64,000 nt of DNA from contig WUJK01000014.1 in the NCBI GenBank assembly GCA_011317545.1, positions 496,001 through 560,000 on the forward strand, given 5' to 3'. The position numbers were made by a program, and so were the translations under genes. Positions 35,912-47,740 of this stretch are shown piece by piece. Origin of the DNA: Coniella vitis. Taxonomy: Eukaryota > Ascomycota > Sordariomycetes > Diaporthales > Schizoparmaceae. Within the stretch, counting starts at the first letter, position 1. Each line of letters opens with the position of its first letter. The notes below the pieces were generated by a model. The model saw only the letters and a program-made list of their open reading frames with translations. It was not told the DNA's origin and did not search any database.

Positions 35912-38900
35912 ATGTATTCCCAGTCGAACTCGTTCCTAGGCGGCGGCAACAGCTTCCGACCTGGCCAGCAACAACAGTTCGGGAGCTCGTTCGGCCAGCC
36001 CGGCCAACAACAGCCGCAACAACCACAACAGCAACAGCAGCAACAGCCCAGCCCCTTCGCTCCCCAGCCCACGGGTTATGGCCAGCCTGCTCTTCTCCAG
36101 CAGCAATACACGGGCTATCCAGGTCTCCAGCAGCCGCAACCGCAGGCTCCGCAGCTTCAGGCTCAGTTCACTGGCTTCCCGGGTCAAGCGGCGCCTCAGC
36201 AACAGCCTTTCCAGACCGGCGCCCCTCAGCAACAGCCCTTCCAGACCGGCGCGCCTCCGCCTGTCCCCTCGATTCCTCAACAGTTCCAGAGCCAGTACAA
36301 CTCGCAGCAACAGCCGCCTCTCCCACAGCTACCGCAGCCGACCGGATTCAATGCCGTCTCCACCCAGCCTCAGCAACAGCAGTCAATTCCTCCGCCGACC
36401 CCCATGAAGCCCCAAGCAACGGGCTTCAGCCAGATGGCTGCGTCGTTCCGTACCGGAGGAGCCGCAGCCCCAGCTGCTTCGAGTAGCGCTCCTGCGACCA
36501 AGTCCAACAAGATTCCCAACATTCGCCTGAGTTTTATCACGGCGGCTGATCAGTCCAAGTTCGAGACGCTCTTCAAGCAGGCAGTGGGCGACAGTGAGAT
36601 CACAATGTCTGGCGAAAAGGCGAGAGATATATTGCTGCGGTCGAGACTCGACGGCGACTCGCTGTCTAATATCTGGTAGGCGATAATTGGAAACTAGCGA
36701 CCGATAGGTATCATCAAGTGCTAACCTTGTGGTACTACAGGCAGTTGGCAGATACGACCCGCTCCGGACAGCTTCACTTTCCTGAGTTCGCTCTGGCCAT
36801 GTACCTGTGCAATCTAAAGATGACCGGACGAGCGATTCCCAGTCAGCTCCCAGACGTGATTAAGAACGAAGTCTCTAGTATGGTCGACATTATCAATTTC
36901 AACACGGCTGAGGAGGCTGCGAACGCCGGTGGAGCGAATTCGGGCGCAGCCAGCGTCCCTACAATCCAGGCGCCCCAGCCTCAAGCGTCAAACTCTCAGC
37001 TTCTGCAAAGCCAGATGACTGGCTTCCCTGCTCAGCAGACCGGCCTTTTAGGACAGGCACAGGGCCTACAGCCTCAGCAGACAGGATTCCTTGCGACAAC
37101 TCAGGCTACAGGATACACCGGGCCAAGACCGCCTATGCCCCCGATGCCTACCGGTTATGGATCAGCCGGAGGCATGGCAGCTCCTCTCAATGCACAGCCG
37201 ACTGGCATGCCTGGACAATGGGGTTTGGTCAACACGCCTGCGACCGGTCTGCCCAATATTGATGCTCTGCAAGCGCAAATGATGCCTCAGCAAGGCCGCG
37301 AGCAGGGCAACTACACCACCGCTGGCTTGCAGGGTAACGCAGTTATTCCTTGGGCAATCACCAAGGATGAGAAGACTCGTTACGATCAGCTGTTCCGCGC
37401 CTGGGACGGCCTCAACAAGGGCTACATTGGTGGAGATCAAGCAATCGAGATCATGGGTCAGAGTGGCCTTGACAAGCCCGACCTGGAACGGATCTGGACT
37501 CTGGCTGATACTGGCAATAAGGGACGGCTCAACCTCGATGAATTTGCGGTTGCTATGCACTTGATTTACCGCAAGCTGAACGGGTACCCTGTCCCGAACC
37601 AATTGCCTCCCGAACTGGTGCCTCCCTCGATCAGAAACTTTAACCAGTCCATCAACCACATGAAGAGCATGCTCAACGATGAGTCCGAGTTTCGCAAGAA
37701 CTCGGGTGCGGCCTTGCTGCCGCAAAAGACTGGTGTCAGTTATCTCAAGAACCATTCTTTCCGTGCTGGCGCTACGGGCTCTCGCAAAGATGCGACTGTC
37801 TTCAAGAACAATGACGACTCGGTTGGCTATCGATCGAGCGCTCGGCGTAGGATCCAAGGCGCCGGCTCCCCTCGACCTGATTCGCCTGGATCTGTGGGCT
37901 CGAACGAAGAATTAAGTCTAGAGCAATTGCGCAAGAAGATCCGAGAGAAGCAGGTTATGCTAGATGCCATGGACTTTAAGGATGAAAAGAACCACGAGGA
38001 AGACGATATTCTTGACCGCAGAGATCGCCGCGAGGCCGACGACCTCTACCGCCGCATCCGCAGACTTCAAGAGGATATTGATGCTCACCCCGACTCTCAG
38101 CTCCTTGGCGGTGACTCGGATGCCGAGAGACGCTCCCTTAAGCGTCAGCTGCAGAACCTGACTGACAAGATTCCTGAACTTGCATCCCAGGTCCGGAGGA
38201 CGGAGAAGGCTATCGCGGACGCCCGCCTCGAGCTGTTCCGTCTCAAGGATGCCAAAGCTCATCCTGGTAGCGCCAGCACCATTGTAGGCACTGGGCCGGG
38301 CGGCATTGTCACCGAGTCTGATCGACTCAAGGCGCGCGCCAAGGCCATGATGCAACAACGCACCGCTGCGCTTACCGGCAAGAAGGTGGACACTGTCGAT
38401 GACAGTGGCGATGCCGCTAAGCGTTTGGAGGAAGAGAACCTCAAAATTAGAACGGAGAAGGAGAACAACGAACGCATGGTTCACGATGTCGAGGAAAGCG
38501 TTCGCGACTTTTCAAAGGGCATCGAGGATGCCCTCAAAGATGGTGCCAAGGATTCCACTAGCGAACACGAGAAGCGGAGGTGGGAAGATGCCCTTGGAGT
38601 TGAAGACGAAGTCCGAGACTTTATCTTTGATCTTCAGCGTGAGAGCAGGTCTGCGCGTGTCCGCAAACAGGACAAGAGCCGCGCAGCGCCTGTAGCCAAC
38701 GAACCTGCTCGTGCCGTTGAGACTGTAGCTCCAGCCCGTGCTGAGAGCCCAGCCATCACTTCACGCACTGGCACGCCGACTGGAGGATCATACAGTGCCT
38801 ACAAAACTCCAGAAGAGCGTGCTGCATTTATACGCCAGCAGGCCGAACAGCGCATGGCGGAGCGTCTTGCCGCTCTCGGCATCAAGGCTCCCAGCAAGCC

Positions 38901-40473
38901 CGGCGAGACCCCTGCGCAGCGCATGGAGCGCGAGCGTGCAGAGCGAGCCGCCAAGCTTCGTGCCGCTGAAGAGGAAGACGCCCGTCGTGACGCCGAGCGC
39001 CAAGCACGTATTGACCAGGAAATGGGTGTGCCTGAGCCAGCCACGTCTTCCAGCGCTGATGCCAGAAAACCACCACCTGCACCGCCCAGCCGCAAGGCTG
39101 CACCAAAGGCCGATGACGCTGCTGTGAAGCAGGCCGAAGAGGAACGTCTCGAGCAAGAGCGTGCCCAGGAAGAAAGGGAGAGAATCGAGCTTGAGTATGT
39201 CCACCTTGACCCGTCACGGCACTTTGTACTGACAAAAAGCAGACATCAAGCGAATGAGCAAGAGGATGAACTTGCGCGAGAGCGCGAGGCTGCAGATGCC
39301 CGCCTCAAGGCTCTTGAGGAGCAAGTCCGTCAAGGAAAGCTCAAGAAGGAAGAAGAAAAGCGCAAGAAGAAGGCCGCTCTTGCCGAGGCCAAGGAGAAGG
39401 AGGCTCAGCTTGCTGCCCGACGCGCTGAGATTGAAGCCGCTCGCAAGCGCGAAGAGGAGCTCCAGCGCCAGCTTGAGGCCATGAACGAGGATGATTCGTC
39501 TGATGACGATGAGGGCCCAGAACAAATCACGCCTCAAGCTTCTTCTACTCCTACGCTTGCAAGCCAGGATTTGGAGCACAAGACGGAACCACCGGCTGCC
39601 GCTGTTCCTCCTCCGGCTGCCGCTGCAAATGCAGTCAGCTCTCCTAGCGAGGCTACAGAGAGCCGCAACCCCTTCTACAGGATGATGTCTCAGTCGTCCG
39701 ACTCGACGCCAGCCGAGGCACCTGCAGCTCCTGCTCCTCCGCCGCCAGCCGAGTCTACCAACCCCTTCTTGCGCATGCAGCAAGAGGCCAAGTCTGCTCC
39801 ACCACCGGCCATTTCTGAGCCAGCCGCTCCTCCCAAGCCGTTTATCCGCAAGCGTGCTGATAGTGACGATTGGGGAAGTGACAACGACAAGGACGACGAC
39901 GACTCGGATGATGATGACCGGCCCGGTGGTGGCAGTGCTGCGGCCCTTGCATCCATTTTGTTTGGCACAATGGCGCCACCTCGACCTTTGTCCTCAATGG
40001 GCGAGAAGTCTGTCGGCTCGCCCGCTCAGAGCTCTCCCATTGCCGCTCCGCCGCCGCCGCCGCCAGCTCCATCGCACGAGGAGGCCGACTCTACCTCGCC
40101 AGTCGCTCCACCACCTCCACCACCTCCTCCAATGCCGGAAAGTGGTGCGCCTGCTGCTCCCCCTCCCCCGCCTCCGCCAATGCCAGACAGCGGCGCGCCT
40201 GCTGCTCCCCCTCCACCGCCGCCCATGCCCGCAGCATCACCAGCCGGTGCCCCTCCTGGGCCTCCACCGCCTCCTCCAATGCCTGGCATGGGAGGCCCTC
40301 CTCCACCTCCACCTCCACCACCGGGTGGACCTGTCGACGTGGCCCCGTCCTTGCCAGCCGCTGGAGGCCGACCAGCTGGATTCTTGGGTGAGATTCAAGC
40401 AGGCAGGTCTCTGAGGAAGACGGCGACCAAGGACAAGAGTCAGGCAGCTGTTGCGGGAAGAGTGTTGGATTAG
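35912..40473 (+). CDS. PAN1: Actin cytoskeleton-regulatory complex protein PAN1
   Basis: An endocytic scaffold that links clathrin adaptors to Arp2/3-driven actin assembly at the plasma membrane. Exons are 35912-36675, 36741-39194 and 39243-40473, giving 1482 aa. Intron 1 joins SNI-W|QLADTTRSG. A Gln-rich N-terminus has PTG[FY] repeats, followed by EH domain 1 (about 210-300), a second set of QxTG repeats, EH domain 2 (about 460-550, with the calcium-loop-like DTGNKGRLNLDEF), a long charged coiled coil with Lys/Glu/Ala-rich segments (about 650-1150), a DSDDWGSDNDKDDDD acidic patch, poly-proline blocks (about 1340-1440) and a C-terminal WH2-like GFLGEIQAGRSLRK. The 48-nt stretch 39195-39242 (GTATGT...CTGAC...GCAG) looks like an intron although it is also open in frame. 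The order matches PAN1 throughout. The frame stays open for 236 codons after the TAG. Confidence 0.95.
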
Positions 40474-41184
40474 TGTGAAGGCAAGTATAGTGGTGTTAGC
40501 AGGTTAGGGTTGAGCCTAGTATGTGGACAGAGGGATGGGAGCAGTAGCCTGGACGGTGAAATTGTGGACAGTAGTGAGAATATATTTTATAACCAAGCTG
40601 TATTGTTATCTTTGACAAGTCGATGGAGTGAGAACGGTAGGGCGTGTGCTGTGTCGCCGGATTGTGAGGACGAGCTGGATTCATGTTCTAGCCAGACGGA
40701 TCGTTCTGTTGTATATCACGGGACTCTTGGCGGTGGTGAGGAAGAGAAGAAGTCACCGTGTGACGATGAAAATGGGATTCTGAATATTCGAGGAGAAAGA
40801 GGCCGGGACGGGTTTGTAGCATTGGGGAACGATAGTGCTATATCCGTCTCGGCGGTTGTTGTTCATTCAGATTCAGATTCAGATTCAGCTTCGAGTTACA
40901 GTGATGAGGGGGCAGCTGATCAAAGGGAGAGTGAGGAAGGTGATGGTGATGAACTTGGGGCGAGTGCGGAGTTTTCTGGCTGCGGTAGCAGTGTGGGAAT
41001 TGGAAACGAGATTGGAGGTATGTCTGGGTCTGAGGTTGAAGCAGAACTTAGGATTGGACTCGAAGCTGGGAACTATTCATGGGCGGGAACAAGAAGGCTG
41101 TCCCCGGGGCATTCTCTTAGTCTTGCCCTGAGGAAGTTCTGTATGGAGCATGGTGTTGAGATTGAAAAGAGGAGGGGTTGGTGA
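40474..41184 (+). other. 236-codon open frame directly after, and in frame with, the PAN1 stop
   Basis: After TAG at 40471-40473 the same frame continues with no stop to TGA at 41182-41184. The would-be peptide is Ser/Asp/Glu/Gly-rich (including DSDSDSDSASSYSDEG) and has no methionine until near its end, so it is unlikely to be an independent gene. It could be a read-through extension, an alternative exon, or an open 3' UTR by chance. No domain was recognised, and the minus strand has no long frame that would explain it as a shadow. Confidence 0.35.
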
Positions 41185-42310
41185 GGTGGTGGATGATGCT
41201 GAATGTGCCGACACCTGGCTAAATTGAGGGTCTTGGAGAATGGATGCTTAATGGTCAACTGTGTTCGTCGTTGGTCAACGGATGATGGTGGACTGGACGG
41301 AGCAGGCGATGATCAACCGGTGGTCAACGTGGTGTACTTAACACCAAGCTGGAAAGGACTAAGGGGAGAAAACAGATTGTAAAGCAAGTGGTGGTGCGTG
41401 GCCCTCTTTGGCCCTCTTGATACTACTGCCTTTTGACGAGTTATTATTCTTATAGAGGGTATGGTCTCAATCAGTGTGCTATTCTGAATTCTGATATAAA
41501 AATGCTGCTCTCCCCGAGACTTTAGCAGGTTGAGAGGGTGAAGAAGCGACGTAATCAAGGCCATCAAAGTCCCGGTCCGGACAGTTCAGGTGCTCAGCTG
41601 GATTTGAGGAGTGTATGTCGGTCCAAGAGCATTATCGATGTACTTCCTTTGCGACTGAAGAGTGTACTTTTGGGAGCATTGCTCAAAGTCTGCTTGCGGG
41701 GTGAATTTGTAGAGCTATTTAGCCTAGGTTGGCGTGACCTGATTTGTTTTCATCATGCTTCATTTTACTTTGCTCGAGACTTTTTGTACGAATGTGTCTT
41801 CGTTCTGTTCATAAAAAAGAAAGAGAAAAGAAAGAGAAAAGAGAGGGAAAAGAGAGGGAAAAGAAAGGGAAAAGAAAGGGAAAAGAAAAAAAGGAAAAAA
41901 GAAGGAGAAAAAAAAAAGGGAAAACGAGTAAGAATTAACCAATCGCCTTCTCCTTTAGCCACATTGTGCAACCACATATATATACCCAGATATATTGACA
42001 CGCCCTGCTTGAAAAGTATCGCATAAAGCGCACACTAGTTTCGGTCATAGTCAGCTTAGGAATGTACAGAGGTTATGTATGTATGTATGCCTTGGAGAGG
42101 AGTTGAACAGGAAGAGGCGGAAACCAATTACCACCAAGATCTCCACAGAGGTGGTATTGAGAACTCTGAAAGAGAGTCCATCCAACAATGTCTGGACGCC
42201 TTTTGGATCTGTTGAGGACTGTCAGTAACTGCTTGCGATGTCTATACATGAGCTTGCACATTTGGGATCTGGTGATGGCAAGACGGGGTGAACCTACCCT
42301 TCACCACGGT
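41185..42310. other. Intergenic region between PAN1 and the HET gene
   Basis: Convergent 3' region. It contains the long purine tract at 41813-41929 and an ATGT microsatellite at about 42075-42090. No gene seen. Confidence 0.55.
41813..41929 (+). repeat. Polypurine tract, about 117 bp (GAAAAGA-type units)
   Basis: Only A and G over about 117 bases, built from AAAGAGAAAAG and GGGAAAAGA units. Such tracts can form triplex DNA. Confidence 0.85.
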
Positions 42311-44254
42311 CTAGCAAAGCAAAATCTCCTGAGTTGGCATATGCAAGTCTTTCCAGTCCTCGGCTACACCAGCATAGCCTAGCGGGTAGGGTGATCCAAT
42401 CTCATCATTCCATGTCTGGCTTTGAATATAGGCCGCCCCAACCACTGTGTAGTATTGCCCATCGCCAGCAACTTTTCTGATAATGAGAGGAGCGCTTGTC
42501 CCAGAAACGATAGCGCAAAGATCACCTTTACGGGCGGCATGCGGTGCAAGCCCAAACTGACCGCGGTCAAAGATAGCAAGCATTGAGAACCGTCCAAAAA
42601 TTGCTACCCACAAGACGATAGATTGAGCATACGGGTCCCGGACGTAGTCTTGCACAAGACCATCCGCCGGGCCGGTTCCCAAAAGGCGCGAAAAGGCATG
42701 CACAGACTTTCCCCATTCATCGTTATCACCTCGACGCATCCCGCCACACAGTGTCTGGATGAATGCTTGAGCCAAGCGATAGAGGTGTGGCCCAGGGTGT
42801 TTTGCCGACTTGAGCGAGATGTCCGGCCACCCTGCAATAACATGCCTGACTACCTCGGCATAATCCTCAAGGCTTGCCCCATCGACTTTATGTGGAACTA
42901 TTCGTTGAACATGGGCGATGACGTCGAAGACAATGGCTTTCACGCGGAGAGCTGATGCATGATCATGTATAGTAAATCCGGGGGAGCCAGAGTTTAACGT
43001 CATTTTTTGAGACAGTGAGAATTCTCTAGCTTTTGAGATCTTGCCAACATCCCAACGTGGGACCCACGATGGCAAGATGCAGGCATCTAGGTGAGAATGC
43101 CCTGCAGTCGGTGCAGCAGTTGCGTAGAGCAACAGATCCAAGTCCTGAGTCTTGTGCAAGTATGACGTAGCAAAATCGCGATAGACCTCCAGATATGATG
43201 TGTTGATGCTATAATCTGGTTCCAGCTGCAGCGCCTGCATGAACCCCTCAGAGGTAGGCATCTCCATGAAGGCGTAAATGCGGTCTTTGGCATCCGTCAG
43301 TTGAAACTCCCGGGCCCAGTCTAAAGTCTCTAACGTGGTAAGGGCTCGCGTAAGGGCGTACTGGCCCGGTCGATCGAGCAGAGTTGTCACTTCCATGAGG
43401 CTCTGTCCGTGATATCTAACTGTATAACTAACATGAAGTCTACTGGGTCCATGCGAAGGCCGTCTGAGCAAATCCAATTTCGTCTGGCGGAAATGCCAAA
43501 TATGGACTGTAATCAGCTTGGCCCAGGGTATTTCCAACCCAGCCCAGAGTACGAGCGCTTCGCGGCTTAGTGCTACTTCTTGCAGCGTCCATCCCCGTTC
43601 GAACCAGGGATGATCATACATGATGTTCAACGAATACCACCTAGTCGGCGTCAGGAGCGGGCTATCTGGGTCGAGCCGAGGAAAAGCATAAGGATCCCAC
43701 GAGAAACTAGGATCATCGAATACTCGATCCATCATTGCCCTCACGTCGCGTATCAAATCAGCTGCAACGCGAGCGTGTTGTGGATAGTGATATCCAAGGC
43801 ATATGAGAGTGCGTTGCGCTTCTTTGTAGATATGGCCCATGCGCCTCACTTGGTGTCCCTTTTCCTTGTCGTCTGCTTGGTTGATGCAGACCGAATCCGC
43901 CCACACAGCCCAATCCGTATCGAGGTGGCGAGCCTGACGAAGTGATGCAGCCAGATTCGTCGTGATAGGGAGCTGTTTCCCGTCGACTAGGATCCAGTCG
44001 TCCAGCACCTCGGAGCCCCAGACATAGGAAATGGCATCGTAGGGATACGAACGGATCTCGGAGAGCTCGATCGTTTCCATGCTCCCGGCAAGAGGGTCAT
44101 CAATTTGGCCTGGCTCCAGCGTCAGTCGACGAATGTGGTTTTCGCTGGGCAAGACGTGGTATTGATAGAATGGACGCCCTGTCACGGTGGGCAGCGGCGC
44201 CGGTCCGGCTGGGATATCGGCACTGTCATTGATATTGGCATCGACATGGGCCAT
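42311..44254 (-). CDS. HET-domain (heterokaryon incompatibility type) protein
   Basis: A single open exon of 647 aa. The HET domain (PF06985 type) spans about residues 71-240, with the signature PYDAISYVWGS (71-81), WVWADSVCINQ-like AVWADSVCINQADDKEKGHQV (116-136), IYKEAQRTLICLG and WFERGWTLQEVALSREALVLW. The C-terminal part has the usual GDLCAIVSGTSAPLIIRKV and VVGAAYIQ segments seen in stand-alone HET proteins. There is no NACHT, WD40 or ankyrin partner domain. HET domains trigger cell death in fungal nonself recognition; whether this one does is not known. The start is the ATG at 44254; a TTG four codons upstream was not used. It is divergent from ATG101 across 346 bp. Confidence 0.92.
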   Translation of the reverse strand: MAHVDANINDSADIPAGPAPLPTVTGRPFYQYHVLPSENHIRRLTLEPGQIDDPLAGSMETIELSEIRSYPYDAISYVWGSEVLDDWILVDGKQLPITTNLAASLRQARHLDTDWAVWADSVCINQADDKEKGHQVRRMGHIYKEAQRTLICLGYHYPQHARVAADLIRDVRAMMDRVFDDPSFSWDPYAFPRLDPDSPLLTPTRWYSLNIMYDHPWFERGWTLQEVALSREALVLWAGLEIPWAKLITVHIWHFRQTKLDLLRRPSHGPSRLHVSYTVRYHGQSLMEVTTLLDRPGQYALTRALTTLETLDWAREFQLTDAKDRIYAFMEMPTSEGFMQALQLEPDYSINTSYLEVYRDFATSYLHKTQDLDLLLYATAAPTAGHSHLDACILPSWVPRWDVGKISKAREFSLSQKMTLNSGSPGFTIHDHASALRVKAIVFDVIAHVQRIVPHKVDGASLEDYAEVVRHVIAGWPDISLKSAKHPGPHLYRLAQAFIQTLCGGMRRGDNDEWGKSVHAFSRLLGTGPADGLVQDYVRDPYAQSIVLWVAIFGRFSMLAIFDRGQFGLAPHAARKGDLCAIVSGTSAPLIIRKVAGDGQYYTVVGAAYIQSQTWNDEIGSPYPLGYAGVAEDWKDLHMPTQEILLC

Positions 44255-44600
44255 CTCGGAAAACAAAATGATGAGACACAGACTCTCGACCTTGAAAGTG
44301 CTATTTGTGGTTGAACCACGAGCATCACATGCTCAGCACGTGAGGCTCATTTGCCTTTTCGGGACAGCCCCACTTTAGCATCCAGGGCGGTCCCTGCTTC
44401 TTTCTGTGACCCCACAGCAGCCCCGCGCAGTTGCCCGTTGTAGCGCCTGCGTCCCCCGTCCCCACTGCTCCGTCGTCATTGCCAAGTCGTCCATTCCCAA
44501 CGACACACACTGTTGCTGCCCACCGTCTTGACTCACGATAGCAGACCTCCAACCTCACACTGCTGCCATCTCGAACGCCGAGAAAAAGGCCAGCCCCAGC
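44255..44600. promoter_or_regulatory. 346-bp divergent promoter of the HET gene and ATG101
   Basis: The two start codons point away from each other across 346 bp, so both promoters must fit or overlap here. It is C/T-rich towards ATG101. No specific site was recognised. Confidence 0.45.
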
Positions 44601-45877
44601 ATGGAAAAGATGCCCGAGCCACGATCGCCGCACGAGTTCATACTCGACGCCTTTGCCGACCCCGCGTCTGTCCGTGACGTCGTTCGCGGTGCGTGTCCCC
44701 AGCACAGAAACCCTGGCGGATAACGTTGCGCCAGCCTCGCCCACAGCCTTGTCTTGTTGCTTTTCCTGCATCTCTCAGCCTCGTGCCCCGGCCTCTATAC
44801 ATATGTACACAATGCCACTCCACCATTCACTCACCCATCGCTGTGCCACCCATAGCTCCGCTTCTGTCCATTGCGAACTGCCCTGCTATGCTATCCCTTA
44901 CTCTTGGTCATTTTCTCATGGCGATACACCACGATGAACCTGCATCCACCTGCAATCCAACTGACATTTTCCCACTGCTGCTCACCCACAGGTATCCTCC
45001 ACACAATCTTCTTCCACCGCTACTTTCCCACCATCACCCCCCAGACCCACGAGGTTCTCGACCTGACCCTCCCCTACGTCGCCGTTCCTGAACTCGAGAC
45101 CCTCATTGATGCACGCACCGTCTCTCTCGTCCGCGAGCTCGACTCTTCATCCAACAATGCCGCCGCCGCCGCCGCCGCCATGATCTCCTCCCCAGCCTCG
45201 CCTACGAGCCCAGGTCCCTTCGAGAGCGCCAAGTCGTCGCCGTACTCCACACCACAGCCAGGACGAGCCGCCGCCGCTATTGGCGCATTCTTGGGTGTGG
45301 GGAGTGGTGGTGGTGGTGGCAGTCATGGCAGCAGCCCGGGCACTGCGGGCGTTGCAAGAGGCGGGGGCAGAAGCCAAATATCAGTACAGTTCATGGAAAA
45401 GACGAGGCGGCGCAAGATGTGGTACAAGGGCGACGACGAGGTGTGTTGGGAGAGCTGGACGATAAGAGTGACGGTTGCCGAGCCTCGAACAGAAAGTGGT
45501 GCGTTCAATTTGTTCCCCTTTGAAAAGTGCCCGCAGTCACACAGCGTACCTCTCCTGCTCAACAGCTACTTGAATAGTACAACTCCTCTGCAGAATTTAC
45601 AAGTCGCGGCGTTTTACTAACTCAACCTATTACACTCACAGAACGCGCCAAGGTTCGAAAAGCAATGGAGTCCACCCTCCTCACCACCATCATGAAGATC
45701 ATCACCTCCGTCAACACATACAAGGACCACATCCCGCCCATCACCACCACAGAGGCAAACCCGTTCCCTTATTCCATCACAGTCAACCAAAAGGAGTCTG
45801 GGGGTTTGGGTGCGGGCGGTGGCGGCGGCGGCGGCGGTGGTGGCGGCTGGGCGGGCCGGTTCGCTGGCATATACTGA
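44601..45877 (+). CDS. ATG101: Autophagy-related protein 101 (HORMA domain)
   Basis: A HORMA-fold subunit of the Atg1/ULK initiation complex that stabilises Atg13, acting at the phagophore assembly site. Exons are 44601-44688, 44992-45498 and 45642-45877, giving 276 aa. Junctions rebuild VVR-G|ILHTIFFHRYF and RTES-E|RAKVRKAMES; donors are GTGCGT in both cases. ATG101 hallmarks are ILHTIFFHRYFPTITP, the VLDLTLPYVAVPELETLIDAR segment, WYKGDDEVCWESWTIRV near the WF-finger region, and the C-terminal PFPYSITV strand. An Ala/Gly/Ser-rich loop (about 80-140) is inserted in the middle, and a Gly11 run sits near the C-terminus; both look like fungal-specific expansions. Intron 1 is long for this window (303 bp). 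ATG101 is absent from Saccharomyces but kept in most filamentous fungi. Confidence 0.9.
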
Positions 45878-47740
45878 CTTATCTGCTAGACATTGGCGAG
45901 TAGCAAAGAAATGCGTGATTTGGATACAAGTCGAAGTGAGGCTTCGTTTGGACCCTCCTGACTCGATGGGTTTTCAATTCATGCGCGCACGTATTGATTT
46001 GATGTATACCCCGTAGGGTTGCTGCTAGTGGCCGCTTCCGAGAGAATGCCCTGAGGATATCATTCACTTCAGAACAGAGCAACATGAAAAAAGCGCTTGA
46101 AAGATACCACATTACAGCAGTCGATGACGGAAGCGATATATGATGGGAGTGAAAACAAGGGCACAAGAGCTTGGGAGTGGGGGGTTAGGAAAAAGGCTAG
46201 GGATAAGTAACATGATAGAATTGTGATACCCCACGGAACCGTCCGTATTCCTCTTGTTTTCCCCATTCGAGCCATGATGTTACCGCCCGTCGGCACTGAC
46301 AGCAGCAGAAGCAGCAGCAGCATAACCTCCTCGCTACAAAGTAGATAGATAGGCGGAAAGGGTAATTTGATCCTGGCAAGCCTTTTTTTTCTTTTTCCTT
46401 TCCTTTCTTTTCTTTTCCTTCTTTTCTCCTTCTTCTCTCTCTCTCCCTCTTCTCTCTTCTTTTTTCTCTCTTTTTCTCTTTTATTCTTTTAAAAGAAAAA
46501 CAAAACAAAGAGAATAATATATTGATAACCATGAGATAGGCAACCAAGAGCCCCCCACCTGCTAGAACAAGGGCCATGGAAAAGATACAGACAGGAGATA
46601 TCCATTCCATGTTCATGGGTAGATGGATAGACAGATGGGTCAAACTTATATCCTTAAATAATTCCATGGAGATACATGGTATTACCATAGCAGGTTCTTC
46701 TTGTAAACAATGATTCACCCCACCATATGTATAGGCGAGTACATGTGCGTCAAAAGCTTCTCATACCCAGGGAAGCAGGCCAGTCGATAAGACTCGGGCA
46801 GCGTTCAACATAACCCCTTTTTAAATTTGCCTGAACCAAGCAGCAGAAACCAAACATCAATCAAAATCAGGACAACGGTGCATACAAGAACAATAGCAGG
46901 CGTAAAAACAGCACTCAAGGTCTTGCCATGGTAAACACATCTCTGTGTCTGAGTTTGATTCCTCCATCATGCTATACTTTGGCAAAGAACCCGCCCACCC
47001 TAGGTCATTGACATAGTGACAAAACAACCTGCTCCTATCCGCCAAATCCATGTGTATCGCTGAGATACAGTGGTAACAAAAGCAAACACAAAATAAATAT
47101 AATCAAAAGTCCAGCCCGCCCTCGAATCTCAAGATCCTAAAATGTACTACCGCAGAAAGCAAAGAAAACATGTACACATAAAACCCAAGTCTCTTGACCT
47201 CCTATTGTTCCTTTGCCCAAACAATGTTGTCCCATTGGTTATCCATTGGCTCCTTGCATTCCCTAGTATTGTCAAATCACAAAATGAAAATGTTGAAAAG
47301 GAAAATGGGCAAAGTAGGGAAAGTGACAAAAACATAAAATGTGTTAAGGGGCCAGCGCCCTCATAACCAGAACTCCATGCAGGCTCAAGTCGAAAAAAAA
47401 GAAAAAAGACTCCATAGAAAATCAAAACAAATCAAACCATGAGGGAAAAAAATGAAGGCATGAAAAGACGTGCTTCAGTCCTATGATACTCTTTTGCCAT
47501 GTCATATGGGTTCTGCTCCCTAAGGCCTTGTTCAATGGTCCACTATAGTATGAGATGAAGAATGGGAGGTTAAAAGCTGGTCAATGGCTCCGCAACGTCG
47601 TCGTTAATCGTGACAGTCATGGGGATACGCTTGCCATGTAGTAATGGTAGTGACCAAAGGTGGCAGCTGTATGCCGTTCAATAATAGTGTTGCGCCTCTG
47701 TCAAGCACATTCGCCCAGCCCCAGCAGTTCGAAATGACGC
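45878..47740. other. Intergenic region between ATG101 and the forkhead gene
   Basis: Convergent 3' region. It contains the pyrimidine tract at 46381-46490 and A-rich stretches around 47100-47450. No gene seen. Confidence 0.55.
46381..46490 (+). repeat. Polypyrimidine tract, about 110 bp
   Basis: T and C almost throughout over about 110 bases (TTTTCCTTTC and TCTCTCTC units). It is complementary in type to the purine tract at 41813-41929 and lies on the other side of the HET-ATG101 pair. Confidence 0.85.
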
